Assembly (NCBI RefSeq): GCF_000204055.1
Contig: NW_006768869.1
Location: 22,068 to 86,067 of the forward strand
Source of the DNA: Melampsora larici-populina 98AG31
Taxonomy: Eukaryota; Basidiomycota; Pucciniomycetes; Pucciniales; Melampsoraceae
Reading direction: 5' to 3'
Length of the DNA stretch: 64,000 bases
This document shows positions 23,786 to 35,285 of this stretch, piece by piece. The stretch's first letter is position 1; the number at the start of each line of letters is the position of its first letter. A program made the position numbers and the translations under genes. Below the pieces are notes generated by a model. It did not search any database, was not told the DNA's origin, and worked only from the letters and a program-made list of their open reading frames with translations.

Positions 23786-24340
23786 GACTTTTAGGATAGG
23801 TGGTGCAGATTGCGACTATGGATGGGTGCTTGCTTACGGATGATTTAAGTTATGTCTAGTCTACCCATTTGGACAAATGGGTTGCACCTTGCAAATTCCA
23901 GTTCAGTCGCTTGCTGTCAAGCAATTGACAGCCAATATCCCATATGCCTTCTTTGGGAATCACTACATGTATTGCATCAATGGTCCCTGTTTTGATCTAT
24001 TACATCCTAAAGATCCCAACGAAAGGGGAGATTATAGCGCCTGAAAAAGGGCAAGCTGGCAACTGAACTGGCCTGAAACGGATTGGGGCACACTATCCGT
24101 CTGTGTACCCCATACAATTGGTGGGTGCTATGTACCGAACCTTTTGGATGACTCAATCAGTAACCTATTGATTTTGAGGCCCAAGCGCTCAGGAAATCAT
24201 CATTGCAAAGGCAGTATATATATTGGCAACTAACCTGGACCTATGGTGCATAGGTTCAGGTTACCTTCCGTGGACAGAACACCTGGTGTGTTCTTTGAAG
24301 GAATGAATATATAAATAATTATATATTCATTCCCTTGCTA
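23786..24340. other. Upstream region of the KDZ transposase, no gene
   Basis: Non-coding; would contain the transposase promoter. GAATGAATATATAAATAATT at 24300 meets its own partial complement ATTATATATTCATTC, a small AT palindrome. No specific site can be supported. Confidence 0.4.
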
Positions 24341-24344
24341 CACC

Positions 24345-25085
24345 CAAAGAAAGCATAACCTGACATGATTCTTAGCCAATGATGTGTACTAGGGTGATGC
24401 AATTGAGACAACAGTACTTCAGGTTGTCTTACCTAGCAGATTTGACAAAATAATATTGATTGTCAAATTGGAAATATGTGATATGTTCAAATGTGTGACT
24501 TTAAGGCCTGCCAAAAAAGAAAGCATAACCTGAGATGATTCTTAGCCAATGATGTGTACTAGGGTGATGCAATTGAGACAACAGTGCTTCAGGTTGTCTT
24601 ACCTAGCTGATTTGACAAAATAATATTGATTGTCCAATTGAAACATATGTGATATGTTCAAATGTGTGACTTTAAGGCCTGCCAAACCAGGCAACAGTCA
24701 ACTTTGATGGGATGACTTTTTTCACAGAGGCCCCAAGGTCTTTTGGAATGTTGCAATAACTTACTGTGTTTCAAAAGTTGTCTCCCGCAACTGATGAGAC
24801 AAAATGATAATGTCAAATTGACCTCTTTGACATATGTGATCTGTTATCAGGTGTGACTTAAAGGAAGCCATCCAACCCCTGGAATGGTGAATTATGGGAT
24901 AAATTTTTTCACAGAGGAGACCAATAGTGGTTTGGAATGTTGCACTTATTTACTGTGTATCAAAAGTTGGACCAATAGTGGTTAGGAATGTTGCACTTAT
25001 TTATCAAAAGTTGTCTCCCCCCACTGATGAGACAAATTATAATGTCAAAATGTCCCCTTTTGAACATGTGATATGTTAAAAAGTG
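24345..25085. repeat. Tandem repeats with a 170-bp unit, two good and two diverged copies
   Basis: AAAGAAAGCATAACCTGA begins near 24347 and 24517 with about 170 bp of close identity, ending TGTGACTTTAAGGCCTGCC. Two more distant copies (about 24690-24860 and 24870-25085) keep AAAAGTTGTCTCCC, TGATGAGACAAA and CATATGTGAT words. Non-coding. Confidence 0.8.
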
Positions 25086-25089
25086 GTAC

Positions 25090-25153
25090 TTGATGGTCTG
25101 CCTACCTACCCCTGCAACAGTGACTTTGCAGGGGTAGGTAGGCAGACCATCAA
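25090..25153. repeat. Perfect 28-bp hairpin with 8-nt loop
   Basis: The left arm 25090-25117 (TTGATGGTCTGCCTACCTAC plus CCCTGCAA) is exactly complementary to 25126-25153. It stands alone between the tandem repeats and the 25440-26000 repeats. Confidence 0.9.
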
Positions 25154-25159
25154 AGGCAT

Positions 25160-26930
25160 AATAGTGGGTTGAAATGCTTTATAGTGTTCCCAATTCACTA
25201 TTACACAGTCATGCCCATCATTTGGCCACACATGATGGTCACCCAAAAAATTGATTTGTAGTGTGATCCTTTTGTTGGGTCACCACACATGAAAAGGATC
25301 ACACTAAATCATATCCTGACTCAAAAATGAAATCATTTTATTGTTCCACCCAATCAAAGAGTAAAGTTATACAATCATGGAACAAGTCTTAATTTCTGCT
25401 GATAATCCAAACACAAAAAGTTTTATTTGAGCACCGTCCCAGCCCAAAAGGGGTCAATTTCCACAAAACTGGCCTTAAGTGTCAGAAGGACAACCTTCTC
25501 ACTTGAACGTGCATGAATAGTGTGTGGGTGATTACTGGATATATATCATACAGCTTAAATTTTGAGCTTATCTGAAAGACCCACAAAGTTCTTTTGGTAA
25601 CATCTATTCATGTCAAAAGAGTTCAACTGAAGTCCGGGCATCCCCCAAAGCCAAATAAAACTATGCAGCATTGCCTCCACAGAGGAAACCTCATGAATAG
25701 TTGATAGGCACATACTATAAATATATCACACAGGGTCAAGTTTGAGCTTATCTCGAAATCCCACAAAGTTTCCTTGGTCAGGTATATTCCCACAACTGGG
25801 GTTCTCCACCTGCACGGAGGAACCCAAATGCAGTTTCAAGTATGAAGAATGACCACCACAGAGGAAATTTCAAGAATAGTTGATAGGCCCATACTATAAA
25901 TATATAACACAGGTTCATCTTTGATGTTATCTCAAAATCCCACAAAGTTTCATTGGTCAGGTATATTCCCACAATGAAGATTCCTCAAAATCCCACAAAG
26001 TTTCATTGGCAGCAGGAATACATGCTACCCATGAAATCATGTTGTCCCCGGAGGCAACTAAAGGGCCAAGCCAATAACTCTGTTAAGGAATGTTTTACAC
26101 AAATTAACATTAACAATCCACAGTGTAAGCTGTCATTATTAACATTAACAATCCACAGTGTAAGCTGTCATTTATGTATCAACATAAAGCAAAGCTTCAA
26201 TTGAAGCTGGGGGTTTATCTCAACATCCAATAGAATTTAATGGTTAGGAAGACTTCCATAAAGTCTGACCTGACAAGTGTGTGAAGGATTGTTTTACAGA
26301 CATTAACAGTGTTCAGCTAGCTCCATACCATATGAACACACTCTATCTCAACATGTAATAGAGTCTCATTTTGCCTTCCATAAAGCCTTCTTCTATCCTC
26401 ACACGTGTGCCACACATTCACATGTGCCACACGTGACATTGGGCATATCCAAATGTCTGTTTGATTTCACCTTGTGTTGATTGGGTATATAAAAATCTGG
26501 GTGTGCTAGTGAGTACCCAGATCAGTACTACCTACCCAGATAATTATGATTACAGTATGATTACTTCTTTATTACCCCACACATAACCCCAAATAGATGT
26601 ATGTACGGATGGGCAACTGGTGGCTAGGCACGGGGAACTGTATCCGGCACTAACTCCCACTCAGTGTATCATTCAAACCTATGTGACATGAGCATCCACC
26701 ATTCAAACAAACCACCTTTACATTTAAATCAATCGGAATCAAATACTTTGTCTACGAGGACGTGGACACATTCTGGGAATCACGCGCCTGATGTAACCCC
26801 CTGTTACACATGTTTAGGCGCAGATGTACACATGTACAATCGAGGCTAAACGTGTTACATAATAATTCTACACAGTTTCAAGCTGTCTCAAGGGTCCACG
26901 GGTACAAAAAGTTGTGCCCCAAGGGCTAAA
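25160..26930. repeat. Non-coding region with loose direct repeats
   Basis: A block with GAATAGTTGATAGGC, ATACTATAAATATAT and CCCACAAAGTTTC words recurs near 25500, 25690 and 25870-26000. A 44-bp direct repeat (TTAACATTAACAATCCACAG plus TGTAAGCTGTCATT) is duplicated near 26104-26170. No coding region is credible here. Confidence 0.6.
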
Positions 26931-26939
26931 TGTGTATAC

Positions 26940-26986
26940 TGACTACCTGTCACTCGATAATCAAATTTTCGAGTGACAGGTAGTCA
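26940..26986. repeat. Perfect 18-bp hairpin
   Basis: TGACTACCTGTCACTCGA (26940-26957) pairs exactly with 26969-26986 across an 11-nt AT-rich loop. It lies about 425 bp before the dioxygenase start codon. Confidence 0.85.
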
Positions 26987-27411
26987 ATCAAAAATTTGCT
27001 CCTTCTTTCTCATCAGAACCAACCAAAGTCGATGGTCTCACATCATCCATTTATTTCTCCTTTCATCTCCTCCGCATCATCAATCACACGGAACAATCTC
27101 TTTCCAAACTCTTCTGGTGTCTTTCAACTTTTGCCAAGAAACCATTTAAATCTTTGCTTGTTTGCTTCGAACCTAGTTCACCGCGACGCCAAACCCTGAA
27201 GCTAGAAGCAGATTGATATAGTTGGTTCCACTGGCAACTGTGTGATTGCACAGACTTATTGTTTGAAGAGTTTTTTTTGACGTGAAGCAAATTTTGATTC
27301 CTTTATACTTCTCTTCTCAATCCTCATTTTGTTCTGACTTTTTTTTATTACTTTACATTTCTCTCCTCAATCTTCATTTTATACTTCCTCCAGTCTCAAC
27401 CTCGTCATCTG

Positions 27412-28673
27412 ATGGCCAAATACAAATCTCCAAGTACGCTCAAATCTCGCAATAACCGATCCAATCAACAACATCAAGCACGTTCATCCAATTGATTACC
27501 CAATGCACGAGCTACAAAGAAAGCGGAACTCACCAAGCGTTATGGATTACCGGCCGATGCGAAGTTCCTTTTCTTCAAGAAAGGACGATGTTTTGGTAAA
27601 CCACACCTTAGCTTATCTTACGGGACAGTCGTCTGCCTTGATCTGGACACATCCGAGCTCCTGCTTGTCGTACGGTTTGTACAAAGGGACCTCAAAAACC
27701 AAGAACTGTTTGATTCTTACAATCATGCGATTAGCACGGTTTACCAGCATGCCAAAGCTAGAGGGGAAATCAAGATTAATGGTGCTACTTACCGTGGGAG
27801 GAGGCAAGGTCGCAAGTTTGGGAAGATGTATGCAGCAGGTTTCCGTCCAGGTTTTGAGGCCGATGTCAAGGGTGGTGAGCGCACATTTTCATTTGATCGT
27901 GCACGGGCAAACCAACTAATATAGTTTGACTGATAGGCCACTATACGTGGAATGCAGCCACAGCCGCCGATCTATACAAGATGGAGGAGGACTTGAAGCG
28001 CCAGGGCAATCTCCCAAGAATAGAATCTTTCTTTGCGGAAAGATTCAGTGGCCTTTCCTTGTCTGCATTCGAGTCAAACACATCGATCGCAGCCCGAACC
28101 CATGCGCCATCTTGGGCGAATGAGTCCTTCTACGTATCACCGAATTCCAAGGTTTTTGGATCAAATATCACAGTTACTTTCGATGAGTTTGCCAATAAGA
28201 AACATAAAGATCGAGACGTTTCTAAATACACATTTGGCTTTTTCGGGTTAGTGGACCGAGTCACCGGGGACCTTTACGAGCGAGGATCCACCTCACCACA
28301 AGGCGATACGAGAGGTGCCCGGTTTGCACTGGATGACTACAACTTTGACATCAATTTAGATGCATCTGATAGTGTAATAGAGATGCTGTGGAACTCTCAA
28401 GTTCACCATCACACAACCCCATCAAAAACCTATAATGCACGTGGGGTGCAGGTTGGACCGGCACAGGCTGAAATCACACGATTTGCATGCTCTTGCCAGA
28501 TTTCACAGGCGTTGGTGAATCGGATCGATAAGGTCAAGTCTTTGCAAAGTGAGATGGGTGAAGATGTTTGGGTAGTTTATCAATCCGCCGTTTTGACTGG
28601 TTACAAAGAACAAGCCCATAAAAAAATGAAAACTCTGGCTCTCAAATTAGGAATTTGGAAGGATGACTTCTGA
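27412..28673 (+). pseudogene. Tet-like 2OG-Fe(II) dioxygenase copy 2, KDZ cargo, one early stop
   Basis: Two exons, 27412-27874 and 27937-28673, join across a GTGAGC donor to give KGG-HYTWNAATAADLYK. The ATG at 27412 opens MAKYKSPSTLKSRNN, but TGA at 27493-27495 closes it after 27 codons. The same frame then runs open through KRYGLPADAKFLFF and LSYGTVVCLDLDTSELLLVV to the end, so one stop separates it from an intact gene. No later in-frame ATG precedes the conserved N-terminal block. The catalytic half is complete: HxD in NKKHKDRD (His at 28203), TFGFFGLVDRVTG, distal His in VHHHTTPS, and Arg in ITRFACSCQIS. Known: Tet/JBP genes travel with KDZ transposons in fungi. Inferred: this copy was DNA-modifying cargo of the element. 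Confidence 0.82.
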
Positions 28674-29477
28674 GCGTTTTGTAGTAGTACAATTCACATG
28701 TGGTCACATGAACGATTGTGTTATTTGGGATAATTGTTACATTTATTATATTTTGGTGGTCTGTTCTTTCTGGCTGTCTCATCCTTCCTATTACTCGTAT
28801 CTTTCAATCAAAAGTATGGTATTGTCTTCAGATCGGATCTAATTTTTCATGCTATTCATTAAAACTTGTTTCCGAAATCTTTTTGGAGAGTAATCTGAGC
28901 CGAGAATGCAATGGCCAACTATACTATGTAATCATAGTACCTCACAACTTCACTTATGTTATGAAGTTTTGAAGCTGAACGTTAAATTGAGAGTCAAACA
29001 TAACCAGATGCGAGGTTGGGAAGCAAATGTCAAGCTACGTATGAGATTGGTAGATCGCGTGTGAAGTTGTTGTGAAGCTACAGATTTGTAAACATCGACC
29101 TCAAAAGAAACGATTGTGTGAAGTTATTGCCTATTGGATTGCCTATTGGATTATGTTCCATGAGCTTGAAAACATGCAATTGGGTTCACAACTTCACATC
29201 TTCACATGCTGTGTGAAGTTAACTTGAAACAAGACTCATTCTGAAGTCGTTTGTGGTTGTGAAGACTCATTGTGAAGTCGTTGTGAAGCTACACATAAAC
29301 AGCTCACAACCTCGGCCATATTGACAAATGACTACTTGACGTAGTCGTTTCTGATCACAAAGACTCATTGTGAAGTCATTGTGAAGCTGCACATGCTCAC
29401 AACCTTGTTCATCACTTCGGGCAAGCAATGCAGGGTATTGATCCTATTAACATCTAATGGCTACATACAACATTTAA
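28674..29477. repeat. Non-coding spacer with scattered GTGAAGTT / AACTTCAC words
   Basis: From 28930 to 29400 there are many copies of CACAACTTCAC, GTGAAGTTGTTGTGAAGCT and CATTGTGAAGTCGTTGTGAA, matching the word used in the terminal repeats and in 19670-20115. The block lies between convergent genes, so it may also hold their 3' ends. Confidence 0.7.
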
Positions 29478-31812
29478 TCAGTCAGCAAGCTGCTCGCTGG
29501 TCGTCTTTGAGGCTTCTGTTTTATTATCACTATCATTGGTATCACTAGTATTGGAATCCGGTTCGGAATCACTTTCTATTGATACATGGACAGGATCTCC
29601 CAATCCCAATCGTAACCGAGACTCGTCATGTTTGCGGTATCTTGCTGCCCTGAGGCCCTTGGCTAGCTTGGCAAAAACTTTGCAGTTCACATCATATAAA
29701 CCTGTCCAGCCATCTGAATTCGTGTCGCGTAACAGGGTCCAATCGGAGTTTAAGAGAGGGATGGGAAGGGATGGACAAATTGTTAATTCTACAGATACGT
29801 CCTGGTTCCGCCGAACCATTGCTATTACAATAGGTGTAATTAGGACGGGAGGAGGGGTAAAGAAGGGGGGAGTGTACATGGTTGCCGTGTCTAGTTTAGA
29901 ATAGTAGATCACTGGTTGGTTATAAGTATTGGCAATCAGTGTCGTTCCTCCGGGCATAGGGTAATATAAGTCTGATGAAGCTGTGTCGTGTGGGTTTTGG
30001 AGGATGTCGAGAAAATGCTCAATGGTGTAATTGACACATAGCGAAGGAAGGTGTTGTTTGTACCAGTCGTATCTTGATAAAAGTTCTTCTTCCATCTCCT
30101 TGCGGATGATTGGTGCGTCCACTTCATCCCGGCCGAGCGAAACAGCAATTGAAGCAAAAGCACAAAGGCCATTTCCAACTACATCGGTGACAGATATCAG
30201 AAAGGGGTGTAAGTATGAGGGTATGTCATCCATACAAGGGATAGCCTGAAAACCAATGCACATCAATGCACAGGTTAGCGTACATCAAGAGTATGAAACA
30301 AAGGGGGAAGGTCTATACCTCTGGTAAGTTACAGGATGGTGTTATTTGGTTTGCCACGTCTTCATTGTTCTCGGCGGCGGCGGGGGCGTATTGACACTGA
30401 AGAGGTGTTAACAATCATTGAATGAGGTGTTTAAAGTTTCAAAATTTTCAGTGGGTAATTGATGTAAAGCTTACATTGGATGCTGAATCGGTTTGAGAAA
30501 AACCAGAACATGATCGCAATGATCTGTTGCGCTCACCTGTTGAGGCCAAAATGGGAGCTTTTGCTGGTGTGGCAGAGGCCTTGGCACGTTTGGTACGTGA
30601 TGAGGTGTTGCTTTTGTTCGATGTGATTCTTCGGTTTATCTACTGGGCTAGACGGTTTACTCTTCCTGAGTTCTAACTGCCGTCTTTCCCCCCTTCTTTT
30701 TAGGCCTTCTTTTTNNNNNNNNNNNNNNNNNNNNNNNNNNNNNNNNNNNNNNNNNNNNNNNNNNNNNNNNNNNNNNNNNNNNNNNNNNNNNNNNNNNNNN
30801 NNNNNNNNNNNNNNNNNNNNNNNNNNNNNNNNNNNNNNNNNNNNNNNNNNNNNNNNNNNNNNNNNNNNNNNNNNNNNNNNNNNNNNNNNNNNNNNNNNNN
30901 NNNNNNNNNNNNNNNNNNNNNNNNNNNNNNNNNNNNNNNNNNNNNNNNNNNNNNNNNNNNNNNNNNNNNNNNNNNNNNNNNNNNNNNNNNNNNNNNNNNN
31001 NNNNNNNNNNNNNNNNNNNNNNNNNNNNNNNNNNNNNNNNNNNNNNNNNNNNNNNNNNNNNNNNNNNNNNNNNNNNNNNNNNNNNNNNNNNNNNNNNNNN
31101 NNNNNNNNNNNNNNNNNNNNNNNNNNNNNNNNNNNNNNNNNNNNNNNNNNNNNNNNNNNNNNNNNNNNNNNNNNNNNNNNNNNNNNNNNNNNNNNNNNNN
31201 NNNNNNNNNNNNNNNNNNNNNNNNNNNNNNNNNNNNNNNNNNNNNNNNNNNNNNNNNNNNNNNNNNNNNNNNNNNNNNNNNNNNNNNNNNNNNNNNNNNN
31301 NNNNNNNNNNNNNNNNNNNNNNNNNNNNNNNNNNNNNNNNNNNNNNNNNNNNNNGAGTGTTTGTCAAGTGCAGACATGAGAACTTCGGCATTCTTGAAGA
31401 CTCCAGGTGGAGGTGGTGGTAAAGATGTATTCAGGGGGGGAGTAAGTGGTGGAGTGCTAGGAGGGTGATCATGAAGAGATATTTGAATTTGAAGTCCCCA
31501 GTGTTCCTCTTCAGAGTCTAGTGTGCGTGTGGCTTTGGCATAGTAGGGACATGTGCCAGGGTGTTGTTTGTTTTGATATCGTCCTTCATAGCATTTGTAC
31601 TTGATGAAGTTGGGGCGGGAATTGTATATTGATATTCGGTAGCCATGGGGAAGGGTTTGTTGGTCAATGTGGGATGTAATTGCATAACGATCCTTGAAGA
31701 ATAACAAGTTATGAGATAAGTTGGGTATATCGCTTGTGGTCTGAGCTTCGGTGGGAGTATTGGTAGTAGGTTGGTCTTTGTGGGGTTCATGAGAGGTTAT
31801 GTTGTTGTTCAT
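29478..31812 (-). CDS. FAR1-like zinc-binding domain plus OTU-like domain, KDZ cargo, gapped
   Basis: OTU proteins are usually Cys deubiquitinases. Read from the ATG at 31812. After a Thr/Pro-rich start comes a FAR1/WRKY-GCM1-like block: HGYRISIYNSRPNFIKYKCY, then CPYYAKATR, W-x-LQIQISLHDHPP (putative Cys/His zinc site, normally DNA binding). A Pro-rich linker runs into a 640-base gap. Beyond it an exon at 30248-29478 has the OTU-like nucleophile region VVGNGLCAFASIAVSLGRDE, later YNQPVIYYSKLDTATMY and TPIVIAMVRRNQDVSVEL, and an acidic Ser tail ending TSEQLAD. Compared with the sister gene at 49158-57412, which has GDGHC and NLHFCSLLL, the Cys is kept but GDG is GNG and the His is missing. 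It may be a pseudo-enzyme. Exon joins around the gap cannot be settled. Confidence 0.65.
30715..31354. other. Assembly gap (640 Ns)
   Basis: A run of N with no sequence information. It lies inside the FAR1-like/OTU gene, in or near the linker. The true length may differ. Confidence 1.
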
Positions 31813-32005
31813 GCTGGATGTTGTTATTTGGGGTTGATCGAGTTGTGAAGGGTATTTGACTAGAGTGTGAAGGGGGTGTTGTCGGGATATGAAATCTTGA
31901 CTGGTGAGCTTATGTTGAGGTAGATACTAAAAGTTGTTGGGGTGGAGTTTTGTAAGTTAAGTTTGTGTACATGTGTGGCATATACATGTTAGATTTACAT
32001 GTTGT

Positions 32006-32546
32006 GTGAGCATGAGGATGAGTGTGAAGTGGGAATTTGTGAACTTGTGATGCTCAGTGTGAAGTTGTGAGATTGTGAGATTGGTGGTTTCGAGTTGTGC
32101 ACGTGTGAAGTTGTGAGATTGTGAGATTGGTGGTTTCGCGTTGTGAACTTGTGAAGTTGTGATGGTCATTGGTGAATGTGAGGTTGTGATGTGTAATTGG
32201 GAAAATGTGATGTGTAATTGTGAAGTTTGTATGTGAAGCTGTGAAGTTGTGAGGCTTGATTTGAATGTTTGCCGCTGAAAGCTGAAGCAAACCACTAAAA
32301 ATGGTGTATGTGTATATGATTGGGGAATTGGTATGAATGACTATATGCTGGTGCTCTAGAAATTGCTTCATTTACGTAAAGAAACATGGCTTCAAAGCAA
32401 AAAAAAACCTTTGAGGATAGTGGGAGGTTACTCCAGATGCATCATATTCATCTGAGTTACATCTGCACCAAGTTATTGGAGAGACTCGGATGATACGGGG
32501 CGTCGGATCTTCGGATCGGGGCCGAACTTTTAGTGTACACAAGGTG
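32006..32546 (-). repeat. Right terminal inverted repeat of the KDZ element
   Basis: Complement of 16740-17281, ending in CACCTTGTGTACACTAAAAG when read inward. The outermost 35 bp differ at only a few positions. The right copy of the target duplication CAATTTGG follows at 32547-32554. Confidence 0.9.
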
Positions 32547-32554
32547 CAATTTGG

Positions 32555-34481
32555 TCGATTAAATCGAAGTCAAGATTGAGATTTTAGAAAAGAGTTCCAA
32601 TTTGATTGATACTCGATTGTTGAAGATAAGCTTGACGGTTGAAAAATTGGATTATGATACATAGTAAAATTAATCGTTCTTGGATTCGAATTCAAATTTG
32701 AATGTGGTGATAAAGTCAATTGAAGATAAATATGAAAATAAAGAAGATAAAGTTTGTGGTCGGATCTTCATTGAATCATAACACTAAAGGCACAACCCAG
32801 TTTCTCGGCAAAACTGGATTAAACCCCTAAGCCTTAACAACATGTATACCTACGACTCCAATCTCTGCAGCCTCACTTGCTCTCTACAACTTCTGATCTG
32901 CTTCAAAACCCACTACTGTCTTACCTACCTCAACTTCCGATTTTGAGGAGCAAAGACTGTCAGCATAGCAACACCACATAAGGTCAGGAAGCCTTGTCAA
33001 GCTAGAAAGCAAACCCTTACTTCATTACGTCAGGAAGATTTTAATGAATCAGTCACAGCCGTTCCCCCTTCATTTTTAGGAGAGAACAAAAGGATCAAAA
33101 GTGAGTTTTGTTTTGCGACCCTGCATTTTGAATGTGTTTCCCTGCTCAGCATGCAGAATATTGAAGTGCATTCTGAACTTAGATCCTGTGATGATCATCT
33201 GACTAGGAAATACCTGAACTTATCCACCTAAATCGATCTATCACCTCACCAGGTCCAAAATCTTGGATTTCAATGTTCCTGGAGCAATTGAAGGTATTCA
33301 GTCCTTATCAAATTGCTGTGAATAAACTCAAACTTACAGAAATTGTGACAATGTCTTTCACTAAAGGTTACATTATCTTGCCATCATGGAACAAGCAATC
33401 AGACATGATCAACAAAACTCCAACCACATGAATGAAAATATCACAAATCCTGATCAATTTCAAATCTAGGCCAACGTCCCACAAATTGTGAGATGCATGA
33501 AGCAGATACCTCTGTGGATGAGGCATCCTTTGCCGCTATGTTTCCACTTGTCCCACAATGTATAATTCTCAACCTATGTCGATCTTCCGATACCCAAATG
33601 GACCTCATCATCACTAAAACAAGGAGCAAAGGATGATGCTGTCTGGATTGGATCATTACCTATCTAACAATCATTAACTTTCTCTCGATCATATGCGCCG
33701 ACGTATGATGATTTTAGGACGCCCATTTCAAAATTCAATCAAGTCGGCATTCATTATGACAGCATGGTTCAATACAACCCACGAGTACCATTACTTTTGT
33801 CCCCTTCTATATCCCAAGCACCCAATATGACCCAATTGAACGAGCAAGCATATTTACAGCAGTATTATTGGAATCAAGTCCCAAATCATTTTACGTGTGA
33901 TCCGGTCATTACGTGGAACCCGATCAAACCTGTGACTCTACAAGATCTAAGCGCTTGAAGTCCTCACATGAGGAACCTTCAACTCATCAAACATGTCCAT
34001 CAGCCGATATGTCCTTTCCATCAAGCACCGATGAGAGTAGTCTCAACAGATGTCACAACCTCAATGTCATCTTGTGAATTACTTGAGCCTCCCAGTTGTT
34101 CATCTTCTTCACCGCCTCACGCCAAACATTCTTCAACCAGTACAGAAGTCGTACCTCTTTCTCTGGGTCCTTCAACTAGCTTTTACTTCAACCTCAATCA
34201 AACCTACAAACCTACTCAGGAAACATTACCAATCATCGATACCCACAAAAACGATCTCGGTCAGGGACAAATGAAAAATCTTTCAGTGCACATCAACAAT
34301 CCTAATTCGTCAACAAATCCCTAGCAGCTACGCTACATATCCTTCGCCGACCACCAAACCTATAGACGATCTCATTTTAATGATACGATGTACACTTCAT
34401 CCACAAGTGAATAAGATATTGATTGAAGCAATTTGAGACAGCAAAAATCTGGCTCCTCAAATTCAAGATATCAGAAGAAGA
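32555..34481. other. Region with weak open frames only
   Basis: 32555-33440 shows nothing definable. Between 33441 and 34324 there are short coding-like stretches, for example ATG at 33764 (MVQYNPRVPLLLSPSISQAP) and an open frame 33968-34324 rich in Ser and Pro. They do not join into a gene I can defend and no family is recognised. They might be remains of the gene whose hydrolase-like part follows. Confidence 0.35.
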
Positions 34482-34923
34482 ATGAGGGGAAATACAACCG
34501 GTTATGTCAATTTTTTCAACTATATCCACTCTGATCATCTACTTCGCAATCAAACTCAAATTTGCTACTGCAAACTTCAAAGCGGACACTCAATAGCTTA
34601 TAAGGTCTTGAAACCTAGAATCAAGAGACCAGACACAAAGGATACCCCATTAATCTTGATTCATGGATTGGGTGCGGTCGGACTAATTGATTGGTCTCCA
34701 ATTGCGGAATTGCTATCTTACGATCGTACCGGTGAGCGTGTCCAATCTAAATTGTCAGCTTCATTCAATCTTTTCTGAAGATTTTCTGTAAATTTTTGCA
34801 GTGGTAGTATTTGATAACCGGGATATTGGTTGGAGTCGGCTTTCTAAAGGTCGAGAGAATGACCGTTGACTATGGATGATATGGGGAATGATACGATAGA
34901 GCTTATCAATGTAAGAAGTTCAT
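34482..34923 (+). pseudogene. Alpha/beta hydrolase fragment, N-terminal third only
   Basis: An exon ending near 34731 has GHSIAYKVLKPR and TPLILIHGLGAVGLIDWSPI, the strand plus oxyanion-loop HG motif of alpha/beta hydrolases. After a GTGAGC intron (about 34732-34800) comes VVVFDNRDIGWSRLSKGREN, the usual second block. A one-base shift near 34868 is needed to reach LTMDDMGNDTIELIN, which in the family leads to the nucleophile elbow. That elbow (GxSxG) and the rest of the fold are missing. This is a decayed fragment of a host-type gene. Confidence 0.65.
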
Positions 34924-35285
34924 ATGCCTATACCAATACCCTTGAAGCATAGTAGCTTCCGGTCATTTATTTTACTGCAGTTTTCTCTTTTGACCATTTG
35001 CACTACAAGCACCTTCAATTCAAATCGGTAGAACAACGCCCACTGAACCTTCAGCTCCCAAGACCTGTACTGCTGACCCATCTTGACAAAACAACCAAGC
35101 CTGATCCATCACACATTTTGACACCAACCAAACAGTCAAGAACCAGAATCTTCAGTTCAACTTTCTTTCTTTCTTCAAGACACAGTTAGCAATTTAGGTG
35201 AATTTCAATCAGTTCTTTATAGAAATGAGAAATGAAACAAATATCATATTTTGGAGGACAATTTTTCAAAGTTAAGTACATACTT

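Larger units (their letters stand above)
16740..32546. mobile_element. Complete KDZ (Kyakuja-Dileera-Zisupton) transposon, 15.8 kb, with cargo
   Basis: Both ends are readable. The left starts CACCTCGTGTACACTAAAAG at 16740. The right, read as complement, starts CACCTTGTGTACACTAAAAG at 32546. Inverted similarity extends about 540 bp (to about 17281 and 32006), and CAATTTGG is duplicated outside. Inside, in order, are an unknown gene (+), a GTGAAC minisatellite, the KDZ transposase (-), tandem-repeat DNA, a Tet-like dioxygenase (+) and a FAR1-like/OTU gene (-). The transposase and at least two cargo genes hold premature stops, so this copy is probably no longer autonomous. The close identity of the two ends suggests insertion was not ancient. 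It is unusually large for a DNA transposon with a single transposase. Confidence 0.9.
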
